15,850 nucleotides of DNA from WHSM01 sp050701635 (lineage in GTDB: Bacteria > Actinomycetota > Actinomycetes > Mycobacteriales > Micromonosporaceae): the NCBI GenBank assembly GCA_050701635.1, contig JBOGDF010000094.1, positions 1 to 15,850 on the forward strand, written 5' to 3'. The position numbers were made by a program, and so were the translations under genes. This document shows, piece after piece, positions 1 through 6,687 of the stretch (within the stretch, counting starts at the first letter, position 1; every line of letters begins with the position of its first letter). The notes under the pieces were generated by a model, which saw nothing but the letters and a program-made list of their open reading frames with translations, did no database searches and was not told the DNA's origin.

Positions 1-1159
1 GGGCGGCGCCGGGCGGTGGATACGCGGCGGGTGCCGGCTGCGCGGCGGCGAACGGCGGGGAGAACGCGATGCCCGGAGCGGGCGCGGGTGCCTGCGGGCG
101 CTGGGTGTGCAGGGATCCTTCCGCGACCACCAGCTCGGGCTGCTCGATCACGGTGGGCGCGATCCCGGTGGCCCGGTGCAGCGAAGTGCCCACCATCGGG
201 ACCCGGGAGGAGCCGCCCACCAGGAAGACTCCGGCGAGATCGGAATCCGTCAGCCCGGCGCGACGCATCAGGCGCTCGGTGAGCTCGGCCGCCCGCCGCA
301 GCGCGGTGCCCGCCGCGCTCTCGAAGTCCTCCCGGCTGAGCAGCACGTCCCGGTCTGCCAGCGGTACGTGCAGCGCCACGCTGGCGTGCCGCGACAACGT
401 CTCCTTGGCTCCCCGGGCGTCCTCCCAGAGCGTACGGAAGGCGCGCCGGCTCGCGGTGTCGCCGGGGGCGCTGAGCTGGCGCCAGAGCTGTGGTGCCGTG
501 GGTTCGATCGCCTGGCGTACCCGGTCCACCACCAGGGAATCCAGATCCAGCCCACCGAAATCCGGGATCCCGTCCACGTCGATCACCGCGTAGCCGTCCG
601 GCTCTCGGCGTACCACGCTGGCGTCGAATGTGCCGGCGCCGAGGTCGTACACGACGACGCAGCCGCCCACCGGCACCCGGTGCCCGAGCACGGTGGCGAA
701 GTACGCCGCCGCGGCCACCGGCTCGGGGACCAGCGTCGGCGCCGGAAGCCCGGCACCGCTCGCCGCCGCCACCAGTACGCTGCGCCGCCGGGCTCCCCAG
801 GCCGCCGGGTACGTGAGCACAGCGCGGCCCGGAGCCGCACCGGCGGTACGCGTCGCCTCTTCGGCCACCCGGCGCAGGGTGGCCGAGATCGCCGCCGTCA
901 CCGCCACGGTGGTGTCGCCGAGCAGCAGTTCTCCGTCGTCGATACGCCGCTTCGGGTTGGGCTCGAACCGGGTCGGATCCAGCCGGGCATGCCGCTCCGC
1001 GTCCCGTCCCACCAGCAGCGGCCCCGCCCCGTTGCCGCAGATCGCCGACGGCAGCAGCGGCGACCCGTCGAACAGCAGTGGCCGGGTACGCCCGTCGGGC
1101 CAGCGCAGCACCGCCACGGTGTTCGAGGTGCCGTAGTCGACCCCGAGCCAGTGATCCAC
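1..1159 (-). CDS. Hsp70 (DnaK-like) family ATPase, C-terminus cut by the window edge
   Basis: The 386 visible residues form a complete Hsp70-type actin-fold ATPase domain. Phosphate-1 motif DYGTSNTVAV is at residues 8-17, the catalytic-lysine region is FEPNPKRR (about K70), phosphate-2 motif YDLGAGTFDAS is at 171-181, the adenosine motif LVGGSSRVP is at 313-321, and the family signature PELVVAEGS is at 341-349. After residue 352 the chain becomes Pro/Ala-rich with no sign of a DnaK substrate-binding domain. This is typical of actinobacterial Hsp70-like proteins, which carry a disordered linker and sometimes a membrane or ligand-binding tail. The start is GTG, chosen for the SD GGGGGAGG five bases upstream. 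It is divergent from the small secreted-protein gene. Client or partner is unknown. It is not dnaK itself: no grpE or dnaJ neighbour, and the C-terminal domain differs. The ATPase assignment is firm, the cellular role is not. Confidence 0.93.
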   Translation of the reverse strand, partial: MDHWLGVDYGTSNTVAVLRWPDGRTRPLLFDGSPLLPSAICGNGAGPLLVGRDAERHARLDPTRFEPNPKRRIDDGELLLGDTTVAVTAAISATLRRVAEEATRTAGAAPGRAVLTYPAAWGARRRSVLVAAASGAGLPAPTLVPEPVAAAAYFATVLGHRVPVGGCVVVYDLGAGTFDASVVRREPDGYAVIDVDGIPDFGGLDLDSLVVDRVRQAIEPTAPQLWRQLSAPGDTASRRAFRTLWEDARGAKETLSRHASVALHVPLADRDVLLSREDFESAAGTALRRAAELTERLMRRAGLTDSDLAGVFLVGGSSRVPMVGTSLHRATGIAPTVIEQPELVVAEGSLHTQRPQAPAPAPGIAFSPPFAAAQPAPAAYPPPGAA

Positions 1160-1196
1160 GCAGACCTCCCCCTCGGCCGGCCAACCTGCTGCGGCC

Positions 1197-1224
1197 AACG
1201 TACACATTGAGGACGAACTGTAAG
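1197..1224 (-). promoter_or_regulatory. possible promoter of the Hsp70-like gene
   Basis: Read on the minus strand there is CTTACA (1224-1219), a 16-base spacer, then TACGTT (1202-1197), which fits the TAnnnT -10 pattern. This would place transcription start about 30 bases before the GTG. The -35 match is poor and nothing else supports it. No CIRCE or HAIR heat-shock operator is visible. Confidence 0.25.
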
Positions 1225-1289
1225 CGTTCTGTCAGCGCAGCCTCCTACCGTCCCGGGTCCAACACACCTCGACCAGATTGGACTGGACG

Positions 1290-1661
1290 ATGAAGCGACG
1301 CACCAAGCTGATCCTGAGCGCCCTGGCGTTGGCCGCGGTCACCGCGGTCGCGGCGCCGGCCGCGCTCTCGCACGCCGCGGGCGGACCGGGCTGCCGGCCG
1401 GACTGGTCCGGCAAGTGGCACATCTGCCTCAGGTCGGAGAACGGGCCCGGGGGCACCATCTGGTACCACGCCCACGGGTGGGGCCCGTCGGACCGGATCA
1501 TGTACGTGACGCTCTACGCGTACGACGGGGAGCGGTACCGGCCCATCGAAAGCACCAATGGCGGAGGTTGGGCCGCGACTCGCCGGTACCGGGACGGCGT
1601 CCGCGCCTGTCTCACGCACGGGCCGGACCCGAACAAGCGCTGGCTCTGCTACTCGAGATAG
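1290..1661 (+). CDS. small secreted four-cysteine protein, function unknown
   Basis: This 123-residue protein has a classic Sec signal peptide: MKRRTK, then a hydrophobic Leu/Ala/Val stretch at about 7-25, with likely cleavage near SHAA at 27-30. The mature part is about 93 residues, rich in Trp, Tyr, Gly and Arg. It has four cysteines (35, 46, 107, 120), enough for two disulfides, and a central WYHAHGWGPSD segment at about 58-68. I recognise no named domain; small exported proteins of this type in actinomycetes are usually annotated hypothetical. The ATG at 1290 was chosen because the charged MKRR start suits a signal peptide; a TTG at 1278 in the same frame would add MDWT. No convincing SD is visible for either. 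A strong hairpin follows ten bases after the stop. Confidence 0.75.
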   Translation: MKRRTKLILSALALAAVTAVAAPAALSHAAGGPGCRPDWSGKWHICLRSENGPGGTIWYHAHGWGPSDRIMYVTLYAYDGERYRPIESTNGGGWAATRRYRDGVRACLTHGPDPNKRWLCYSR

Positions 1662-1671
1662 CCGTACTGCT

Positions 1672-1709
1672 GCGCTCCTCCTCCACGCCGCGTCCCGGGG
1701 GAGGAGCGC
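1672..1709 (+). terminator. hairpin terminator after the secreted-protein gene
   Basis: GCGCTCCTCCTCC (1672-1684) pairs with GGGGGAGGAGCGC (1697-1709): 13 pairs including one T-G, with a 12-base loop. It begins ten bases after the TAG. There is no T-run after it, which is common for actinobacterial terminators. It is the strongest intergenic stem-loop I found in the left half. Confidence 0.6.
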
Positions 1710-1792
1710 CTGCCTGTGCTGGCCGGCAACGACCTGTCACCAGCGGCTCTGGTTGGATGGTGCGGTGACTCTCGACCCGGATCTGGCCAGCC

Positions 1793-2422
1793 GTGACGAC
1801 TGAGCTGGCCCCGGAGGCGGTGGCCGACACCGGAGCGTTCCTCGCCCGGTTGGTACGGCTGGATCCGGCGGCGCTGGTACGGCTGCGCCCCGCTCGCGCC
1901 GGTGCGGTGGCGCTCTGGGCCGCACTGCCGTTCGACGTGCTCGCCACCCGGCTGGTGCCGGCGGGGCTGACCGACGACGTCACGGTACGCGCCGCGGAGC
2001 TGCTCGCCGTACTGGAGCGCGGGGAGCGGGCGCTGCCGCCGCGGCACGATGCGGCGTGGCGTACGCCGTTGCCGCCGGACGGGGGCGAGCCGCTGGAGAC
2101 CGTACCCACCGGAGAAATCCGGCGGATCACCCGAGCGGCCGCGCAGACCGTACGCGACGCGGGCGCGGCGGGCGTGGGGGAGCGCCGGCTGCGCGACGAG
2201 CTGCTGGACCACAGCGCGCTGATTATTACCGTGGGTAGTCGGCGCGAGGAGCTGCCGCTGCGCCTGGTGGTGGCGCTGGCGCGGATGGGCTTCCTCGGCC
2301 CGGACGACACGGCGGCGGTGACCATCCGGGCTGCCGGGAGCTGGTTCGGCGCCGAGGCGCGGTACGGCACCGCGTGGTATCGACCCGCCTCTACGCTGCG
2401 AATATCACCTGTACGCCGATGA
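1793..2422 (+). CDS. conserved-type actinobacterial protein of unknown function
   Basis: This is a 209-residue soluble protein rich in Ala, Leu, Arg and Val, with no signal peptide, membrane segment or catalytic motif that I can name. Residues 13-65 contain a repeated hydrophobic/charged pattern (FLARLVRLDPAALVRLRP). Residues 125-170 look helical and contain RLRDELLDHSALIITVGSR and LPLRLVVALARMGFLGPDD. The C-terminus (about 183-209) is likely beta-rich. It resembles uncharacterised proteins I associate with Micromonosporaceae, but I assign no function. The GTG at 1793 is the first start after an in-frame TGA at 1766-1768; no good SD precedes it, so weak or leaderless initiation is possible. 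Seven Val GTA codons are all followed by C. It is separated from the YbjN-family gene by 264 bases. Confidence 0.8.
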   Translation: MTTELAPEAVADTGAFLARLVRLDPAALVRLRPARAGAVALWAALPFDVLATRLVPAGLTDDVTVRAAELLAVLERGERALPPRHDAAWRTPLPPDGGEPLETVPTGEIRRITRAAAQTVRDAGAAGVGERRLRDELLDHSALIITVGSRREELPLRLVVALARMGFLGPDDTAAVTIRAAGSWFGAEARYGTAWYRPASTLRISPVRR

Positions 2423-2615
2423 CCGTTACGGGCCGTCCAGACAGCGTCAGCTGTCCGAACGAAGCCCGGCAACCCGGACATTCGGCCAAGTCCGCTGACT
2501 TTGAGAGTGAGATCTACGACATCAGGGTGGCGTGACTGTGGCACCCAACAGGTACCGTCGTGGCCTGCTGGACGTAGCTCTCGGTGATCATCCGTCCGGG
2601 TGATAGCCGTTGGGG

Positions 2616-2659
2616 TCGGTCCGGCTCTCTCGGTCCGGTACGCCGGACCGGCACGTGCC
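2616..2659 (+). repeat. structured leader before the YbjN-family gene: direct and inverted repeats
   Basis: TCGGTCCGG occurs twice (2616-2624 and 2630-2638), followed by CCGGACCG (2643-2650). The second copy and the last element form an eight-pair hairpin with a TACG loop; the first copy can pair with the same element instead. A ten-base palindrome, GGCACGTGCC, follows at 2650-2659. All of this lies within about 30 bases of the SD (around 2664-2678), so competing folds or a protein operator are possible. Function is inferred only from position. Confidence 0.5.
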
Positions 2660-2686
2660 CGCTGGGGAGGAAAGGGAGTTTCGACG

Positions 2687-3241
2687 ATGCCGTGGTGGCG
2701 TAAGCAGGACTGGGCGGCGGATGAGCCGCAGCGGGGGACGGCTCCGCAGCGGGGCGCGAAGACCGCGACGACCGAGGTCCAGGTGTCGATCCCGGCGCAG
2801 ACCGAGCGGCGCGCCACGCTGATCGCGGCTCCCGTGACGATCGACCGGGTCGCCCAGGCGCTGAAGCGGCTCGGCATCCGCTACCTCACCGACGAGGACG
2901 GCAACCTGCTGGCGATGTGGGAGCGGCACGTGGTGCTGTTCGCGCTGGAGGGCCCCGACTCGGAGATCCTGGTGATGCGCGCCCGTACGTACAACGCGGT
3001 GCCCGCGGACTGGGCCGAGCGCGCGTACACCGCGGTCAACGAGTGGAACCACACCCGGCGGTTCCTCAAGTCGTACGTCGGCGACGAGACCGAGCAGGGC
3101 AAGCTCTCGCTGTACGCCGAGATGCAGCTGCCGCTGGTCCCCGGGATCCACGACGGGCTGCTCGACGAGCTGGTGGACTGCGCCGCCGCGGTCTCCGGCT
3201 CCTGGGTGGAATGGATGCACGAGGAAGGCGCCCTGCTCTAG
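2687..3241 (+). CDS. YbjN domain-containing protein
   Basis: This is a 184-residue cytoplasmic protein. Residues 1-45 are a polar, probably disordered leader. Residues about 48-175 fit the YbjN family (PF10722, once called bacterial sensory transduction regulator): TIDRVAQALKRLGIRYLTDEDG near 51-72, EWNHTRRFLKSY at 119-130 and GKLSLYAEMQLPLVPGIHDG at 138-157. The fold resembles type III secretion chaperones; the molecular role in actinobacteria is not established, and E. coli YbjN affects motility and stress phenotypes. The ATG at 2687 was chosen because GGGGAGGAAAGGGAG lies just upstream; an in-frame start at 2600 would run through the hairpin region. It converges on the M1 peptidase gene with five bases between stop codons. 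Confidence 0.92.
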   Translation: MPWWRKQDWAADEPQRGTAPQRGAKTATTEVQVSIPAQTERRATLIAAPVTIDRVAQALKRLGIRYLTDEDGNLLAMWERHVVLFALEGPDSEILVMRARTYNAVPADWAERAYTAVNEWNHTRRFLKSYVGDETEQGKLSLYAEMQLPLVPGIHDGLLDELVDCAAAVSGSWVEWMHEEGALL

Positions 3242-3262
3242 CCAGCTCAGCGCCCCGCTGGC
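3241..3262. terminator. weak inverted repeat between two convergent genes
   Basis: GCCAGC (3241-3246) and GCTGGC (3257-3262) form a six-pair stem across the junction of the YbjN-family and M1 peptidase genes, with the minus-strand stop codon in the loop. A competing CAGCG/CGCTG stem overlaps it. It is the only candidate for a shared terminator here and it is weak. Confidence 0.3.
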
Positions 3263-4737
3263 GGCGGTGTGGTTTTCGCGTCCAGCCACTCGTCGATGAC
3301 CGGGGTCAGGTCCTTGCCGGTGTATTCGTTGACGAACGCCGTGAACGTGGCCCGGTCCTGGTTGGTCTCGCGGTGCTGCTGCGCCCACTCGCGGCACAGT
3401 GCGAAGAACGTCTTGTCCCCGACGGTCTTGCGGATCTCGTGCAGCATCAGCGCGGGTCCGACGTACACGTTGCCCTCGGCGAACATCTTCGGGTTGTAGT
3501 TGCCGGGCGGGCCGGCCTCGGCGCGGGACTCGCGGTCGCGTTCCCGCAGCCAGTGCACGTACCCGGCCTCACTGATGTCGCTGTCCTCCAGAACCCAGAG
3601 CATCTCCGCGTACGTGGCGAAGCCCTCGTTCAACCACACGCCGCGCCAGTCCCGGGGGCTGACCGTGTCGCCGAACCACTGGTGGGCGTACTCGTGCACC
3701 AGCACCCGGGTGAAGATCTGCTCGGCCTCCTCGGGCTCCAGCTCCTCGGCGATCATGCCGCCCATGGTGACCATCATCTGGGTCTCCATCGCCGAGTCGG
3801 AGTCCACCGCCACCGCCCCGGCGCTCGGGAACGGGTACGGGCCGAAGCGCTCCGCCAGCCAGGCCAGCAGCTCCGGCGAACGGCGCATCGCGGCCAGCTG
3901 GTACTCGTCGTACTCCTCGGGCACCCAGTACGTCAGCCGTACGTCGCCGGCGGTGTCGTAGTGCCGTGCGAACTTGTCCACCGCGAGCGTGGTGACGTAG
4001 CTGCCCACCGGGACCTCGGAGCGCCACCGGAAGTCGAGCTGCCCGTCGGAGCGCTCCGTGCTGCCGACGAACTCGCCGCTGGCCACCCCCGACCAGCCCT
4101 CGGGCACGGTCACCGTGATGTCGTACAGCGCCTCGTCGGACGGCTGGTCGTTGGCCGGATACCAGGTGAACGCCCCGTACGGCTCCTGCATGGTCCAGAT
4201 CGCGCCGTCGTCCTCCACCCGCAGCCCGACGCCGTCGTCGAAGTCGCCCCGGGTGGACGGCATCGGGACCGGCTTCGGGGTCCCGCGGTACGCCACGGTG
4301 AGGGTGAGCTGGGAGTCCTTCTCGGCGGGCTCGGGCAGCGCGACCACCAGGTCGTTGCGGCGCTGCCGGGTCGTCACCGGCGTACCGCCGAGACTGGCCT
4401 TCGACACCTTCAACGCGGGGGAGAAGTCCAGCACCAGCTCCTCGACCCGCCTGGTCGGCCGTACGGTCAGCACCGCCTCGCCGGTGAGCGTACGGTCCTC
4501 GGGCGACCAGGTCAGCCCGAGCTGGTAGTGCAGTACGTCGAGCGCGGGATTGCCGTACTCCGGGTAGACCGGATCGGCCACCGGCGCGGAGCGCCCCTTC
4601 GCGTAGTCGACCGGTGCGTCCGGGTCGGGAGGCGGGCCGTTCCAGGTCGCGGACGGCGGTGCCTGGCAGCCGGCGACCAGCGTCGCCAGCAGCACGGTTG
4701 CCGCCAGTAGAGCCTTCCGTATCCCGCCCGCCGTCAT
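3247..4737 (-). CDS. lipoprotein M1-family zinc metallopeptidase
   Basis: This is a 496-residue M1 (gluzincin) aminopeptidase-like protein. The N-terminus is a lipoprotein signal peptide with lipobox LVAGC (Cys24 lipidated), so it should be anchored outside the membrane. An N-terminal beta domain (about 60-255) precedes the catalytic domain. That domain has a GAMEN-equivalent SAMETQMMV (315-323), the zinc motif HEYAHQWFGD (H348, E349, H352), the third ligand in WLNEGFATY (E371) and the likely catalytic Tyr425 in NVYVGPALMLHE. The protein ends after the helical catalytic part, so it lacks the long ERAP1-type C-terminal domain of PepN. All catalytic residues are present. The ATG has SD GGGAGGGG upstream. 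It lies 99 bases downstream of the beta-propeller gene on the same strand. Substrate is unknown; trimming of extracellular peptides is the likely role. Confidence 0.95.
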   Translation of the reverse strand: MTAGGIRKALLAATVLLATLVAGCQAPPSATWNGPPPDPDAPVDYAKGRSAPVADPVYPEYGNPALDVLHYQLGLTWSPEDRTLTGEAVLTVRPTRRVEELVLDFSPALKVSKASLGGTPVTTRQRRNDLVVALPEPAEKDSQLTLTVAYRGTPKPVPMPSTRGDFDDGVGLRVEDDGAIWTMQEPYGAFTWYPANDQPSDEALYDITVTVPEGWSGVASGEFVGSTERSDGQLDFRWRSEVPVGSYVTTLAVDKFARHYDTAGDVRLTYWVPEEYDEYQLAAMRRSPELLAWLAERFGPYPFPSAGAVAVDSDSAMETQMMVTMGGMIAEELEPEEAEQIFTRVLVHEYAHQWFGDTVSPRDWRGVWLNEGFATYAEMLWVLEDSDISEAGYVHWLRERDRESRAEAGPPGNYNPKMFAEGNVYVGPALMLHEIRKTVGDKTFFALCREWAQQHRETNQDRATFTAFVNEYTGKDLTPVIDEWLDAKTTPPPAGR

Positions 4738-4836
4738 CCGACCCCTCCCGTGATCAGCCGAGTGCCGACCGTACCTTCCCGGCGGTGGCGGCCCGGTCTC
4801 GCGGTGGCATCGGTTCGGGCGCAGCGTGGTTGGGCC

Positions 4837-6087
4837 TCAGCCGGTCGGGAAGAAGCCGATCCGGGCGTGGTACTCGCGTCCCAGCTGATCGGTGTCGCTG
4901 CCCACCCACAGGCCGTCGGTGGTGGCGAGCAGGCACTGTACGCCGATCCCCCGGGTCCGGGTCGGGTTCCACGACAGCGCCTTGCCGGACCGCGGATCGA
5001 TCGCGCCGATGCCTTCCCGGGAGACCGCGCCCGGCCCCGGCTCGTGGTCGCCGTGCGAGTTGTCCAGCCACTGCTGGTGGCCGCCGACGTACACCGCGGA
5101 GCCGGTCACCGCGACCGCGAACAGGGTGTTGCCGCCGGTGTGGTTGACCCAGGTCGGCTGCTGCGCGCCGGTGCGGTTGGCCTCGAACCGCAGTGCCGCG
5201 TCGCACAGCTTGCCCTCGCCGGTGAACCGTCCGGTGGTCGCCACCACGAAGTACGACCCGTCCGGCGCGAAGTCGAGGTCCCGCAGGTACGTGTCGAACC
5301 GGCTCGAACACGGCTCCCGGAACACGTCGGTCGCCCAGTTGGCCAGCCGCGCCGGTGAGGCGCCGACATCGACCATCGCGATCTGGTAGCGGCTGCGCCC
5401 GGCCACCTGGGTGAAGGTGCCGTCCATCGCCAGCCGGCTGCCGTTCGGGTTGGTCGCCAGGTGCTCGACCCGCAGCCGTCCCTCGCGCGGCGCCGCCACC
5501 CGCAGATCGAACCCGGAATCCACCCGGCCGGTACGCAGGTCCACCCGCGCCAGCGCCGGCCGCGCCCGCCCGGCGACGGACTGGAAGCTGCCGCCTGCGT
5601 AGAGGTAGTTGCCGGCGCGGGCCAGGGTCCGTACGTCGCCGCCCTCGAAGTGGTCGAGCGTGCCGTACCGGGCTCCGTCGGAGATCCGCAGCCGGGTCAG
5701 GCCGGACTGCGCGGCACCGTTGACCTCGGAGAAGTGGCCGGCCACGAACACGGTGCCGCCGATCGCCGCCAGGGCGCGTACCGGGGCGTCGAAGGTGGGG
5801 CGGAACTCGCGGCGGATCCGGCCGCTGTCGCGGTCGAACGCGAACAGGTACGGCTGCGAGTACGTCCCGGACCCGTCGGCCTCGCTGACCTGGCTGAAGT
5901 CGCCGCCGACGATCACGGTGTCGCCGACGGCCGCGACCGCGTACACGATGCCGTCGCGTACGTGGGGGGTCCAGTCGGCGGGGTTGGCCGAGACCACGCG
6001 GCTGTGTTCGGTCCCCGCGTCGGCGGGCAGCAAGCCACCGGCGGTGGCCGCCAGCAGCACGAGGGCAGCGATGAGAAGGCGGCGCAT
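4837..6087 (-). CDS. secreted beta-propeller protein (delta-60/DUF5122-like repeats)
   Basis: This is a 416-residue exported protein. The signal peptide is MRRLLIAALVLLAATAGG, with cleavage near PADA at 21-24. The rest is a series of blade-like repeats, each with a Val-rich strand followed by a G-(G/H/T)-x-F-x-x-V motif: IVGGDFSQVSE (59-69), FVAGHFSEVNG (114-124), YAGGSFQSVAG (163-173), AMDGTFTQVAG (220-230), TTGRFTGEG (284-292) and VYVGGHQQW (332-340). This matches the delta-60 repeat (PF17164) type of propeller common in actinobacterial exported proteins. No enzyme motif is visible. There are three cysteines in the mature chain (260, 295, 385). SD AAAGGG is 11 bases before the ATG, a slightly long spacing. 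It may be co-transcribed with the downstream lipoprotein peptidase; both are exported. Confidence 0.85.
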   Translation of the reverse strand: MRRLLIAALVLLAATAGGLLPADAGTEHSRVVSANPADWTPHVRDGIVYAVAAVGDTVIVGGDFSQVSEADGSGTYSQPYLFAFDRDSGRIRREFRPTFDAPVRALAAIGGTVFVAGHFSEVNGAAQSGLTRLRISDGARYGTLDHFEGGDVRTLARAGNYLYAGGSFQSVAGRARPALARVDLRTGRVDSGFDLRVAAPREGRLRVEHLATNPNGSRLAMDGTFTQVAGRSRYQIAMVDVGASPARLANWATDVFREPCSSRFDTYLRDLDFAPDGSYFVVATTGRFTGEGKLCDAALRFEANRTGAQQPTWVNHTGGNTLFAVAVTGSAVYVGGHQQWLDNSHGDHEPGPGAVSREGIGAIDPRSGKALSWNPTRTRGIGVQCLLATTDGLWVGSDTDQLGREYHARIGFFPTG

Positions 6088-6176
6088 GCTCGGGACGACC
6101 CTTTCAGCGGCGGTGATGAGCTCTCGACCACTGAAACGATCGACCGGTACGGTTCGTCACGCTATGCGCCGAAATG

Positions 6177-6212
6177 AGCCACCGGCCAGCCAGACAGCCA
6201 CCGGCCAGCCAG
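6177..6212. repeat. tandem duplication of a 17-base unit
   Basis: AGCCACCGGCCAGCCAG occurs at 6177-6193 and again at 6196-6212, exact, with a 19-base period. It lies between the end of glbO and the start of the propeller gene. It looks like a recent slippage duplication, or two copies of a binding site; the sequence alone does not decide. A ten-base palindrome, CCCGTACGGG, follows at 6217-6226, touching the glbO stop codon. Confidence 0.9.
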
Positions 6213-6226
6213 GGGACCCGTACGGG

Positions 6227-6655
6227 CTAGGCGTTGACCATGAAGTACGCCGCGCGTACCAGGTAGTCCCAGAGCTGGGCCTCGAGCTGCGCGGGCAGCT
6301 GCAGGCTGTCCACCGCACGGCGCATGTGGCTCAGCCACGCGTCGCGTTCGGTGGCCCCGATCCGGAACGGGGCGTGCCGCATCCGCAGCCGGGGATGTCC
6401 GCGCTCGTCGGAGTAGGTACGAGGGCCGCCCCAGTACTGCTCCAGGAACATCCGCAGCCGGTCCTTGGCCGGCCCCAGATCTTCCTCGGGGTACAGCGGC
6501 CGCAGCACCGGGTCGTTCGCCACTCCGGCGTAGAACTCGTCCACCAGCTTGGCGAACGTGGCCGCACCACCCACCGCGTCGTAGAACGACTCCGGGTCGG
6601 ACGCCGGCGCCGGAGAGGCGGGCGTGAGCGAGAGTTGAGGATTCTGGTCAGCCAC
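6227..6655 (-). CDS. glbO: group II truncated haemoglobin GlbO
   Basis: This is a 142-residue haem protein of the trHbO class, very close in sequence to the mycobacterial GlbO pattern. FYDAVGG is at 24-30, FYAGVA at 41-46 (B10 Tyr42), LYPEEDL at 54-60 (CD1 Tyr55), then MFLEQYWGGPRTYS, GHPRLRMRHAPF with proximal His94, and ERDAWL with G8 Trp107. All class-defining haem-pocket residues are present. GlbO binds oxygen tightly; it has been linked to oxygen or peroxide chemistry and to respiratory membranes in mycobacteria. A 19-residue Pro/Ser/Ala-rich leader precedes the globin fold, absent from the M. tuberculosis protein. The start is GTG, with AGGA eight bases upstream; no downstream alternative start was found before the globin begins. 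The MFS gene ends 32 bases upstream, so the two are probably one transcript. Confidence 0.96.
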   Translation of the reverse strand: MADQNPQLSLTPASPAPASDPESFYDAVGGAATFAKLVDEFYAGVANDPVLRPLYPEEDLGPAKDRLRMFLEQYWGGPRTYSDERGHPRLRMRHAPFRIGATERDAWLSHMRRAVDSLQLPAQLEAQLWDYLVRAAYFMVNA

Positions 6656-6687
6656 GCTTCAATCCTGCCAGCCTCTGCCGGGAGGGG

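Noticed and set aside
1612..2877. Minus-strand open frame of 421 codons spanning three plus-strand features
   Set aside because: Ser/Arg/Ala-rich with no domain, crosses a terminator hairpin and two genes with better coding character.
2917..4710. Long plus-strand open frame (597 codons) opposite the M1 peptidase gene
   Set aside because: Arg/Gly/His-rich shadow with no recognisable domain; the minus strand encodes a complete metallopeptidase with lipobox and zinc motif.
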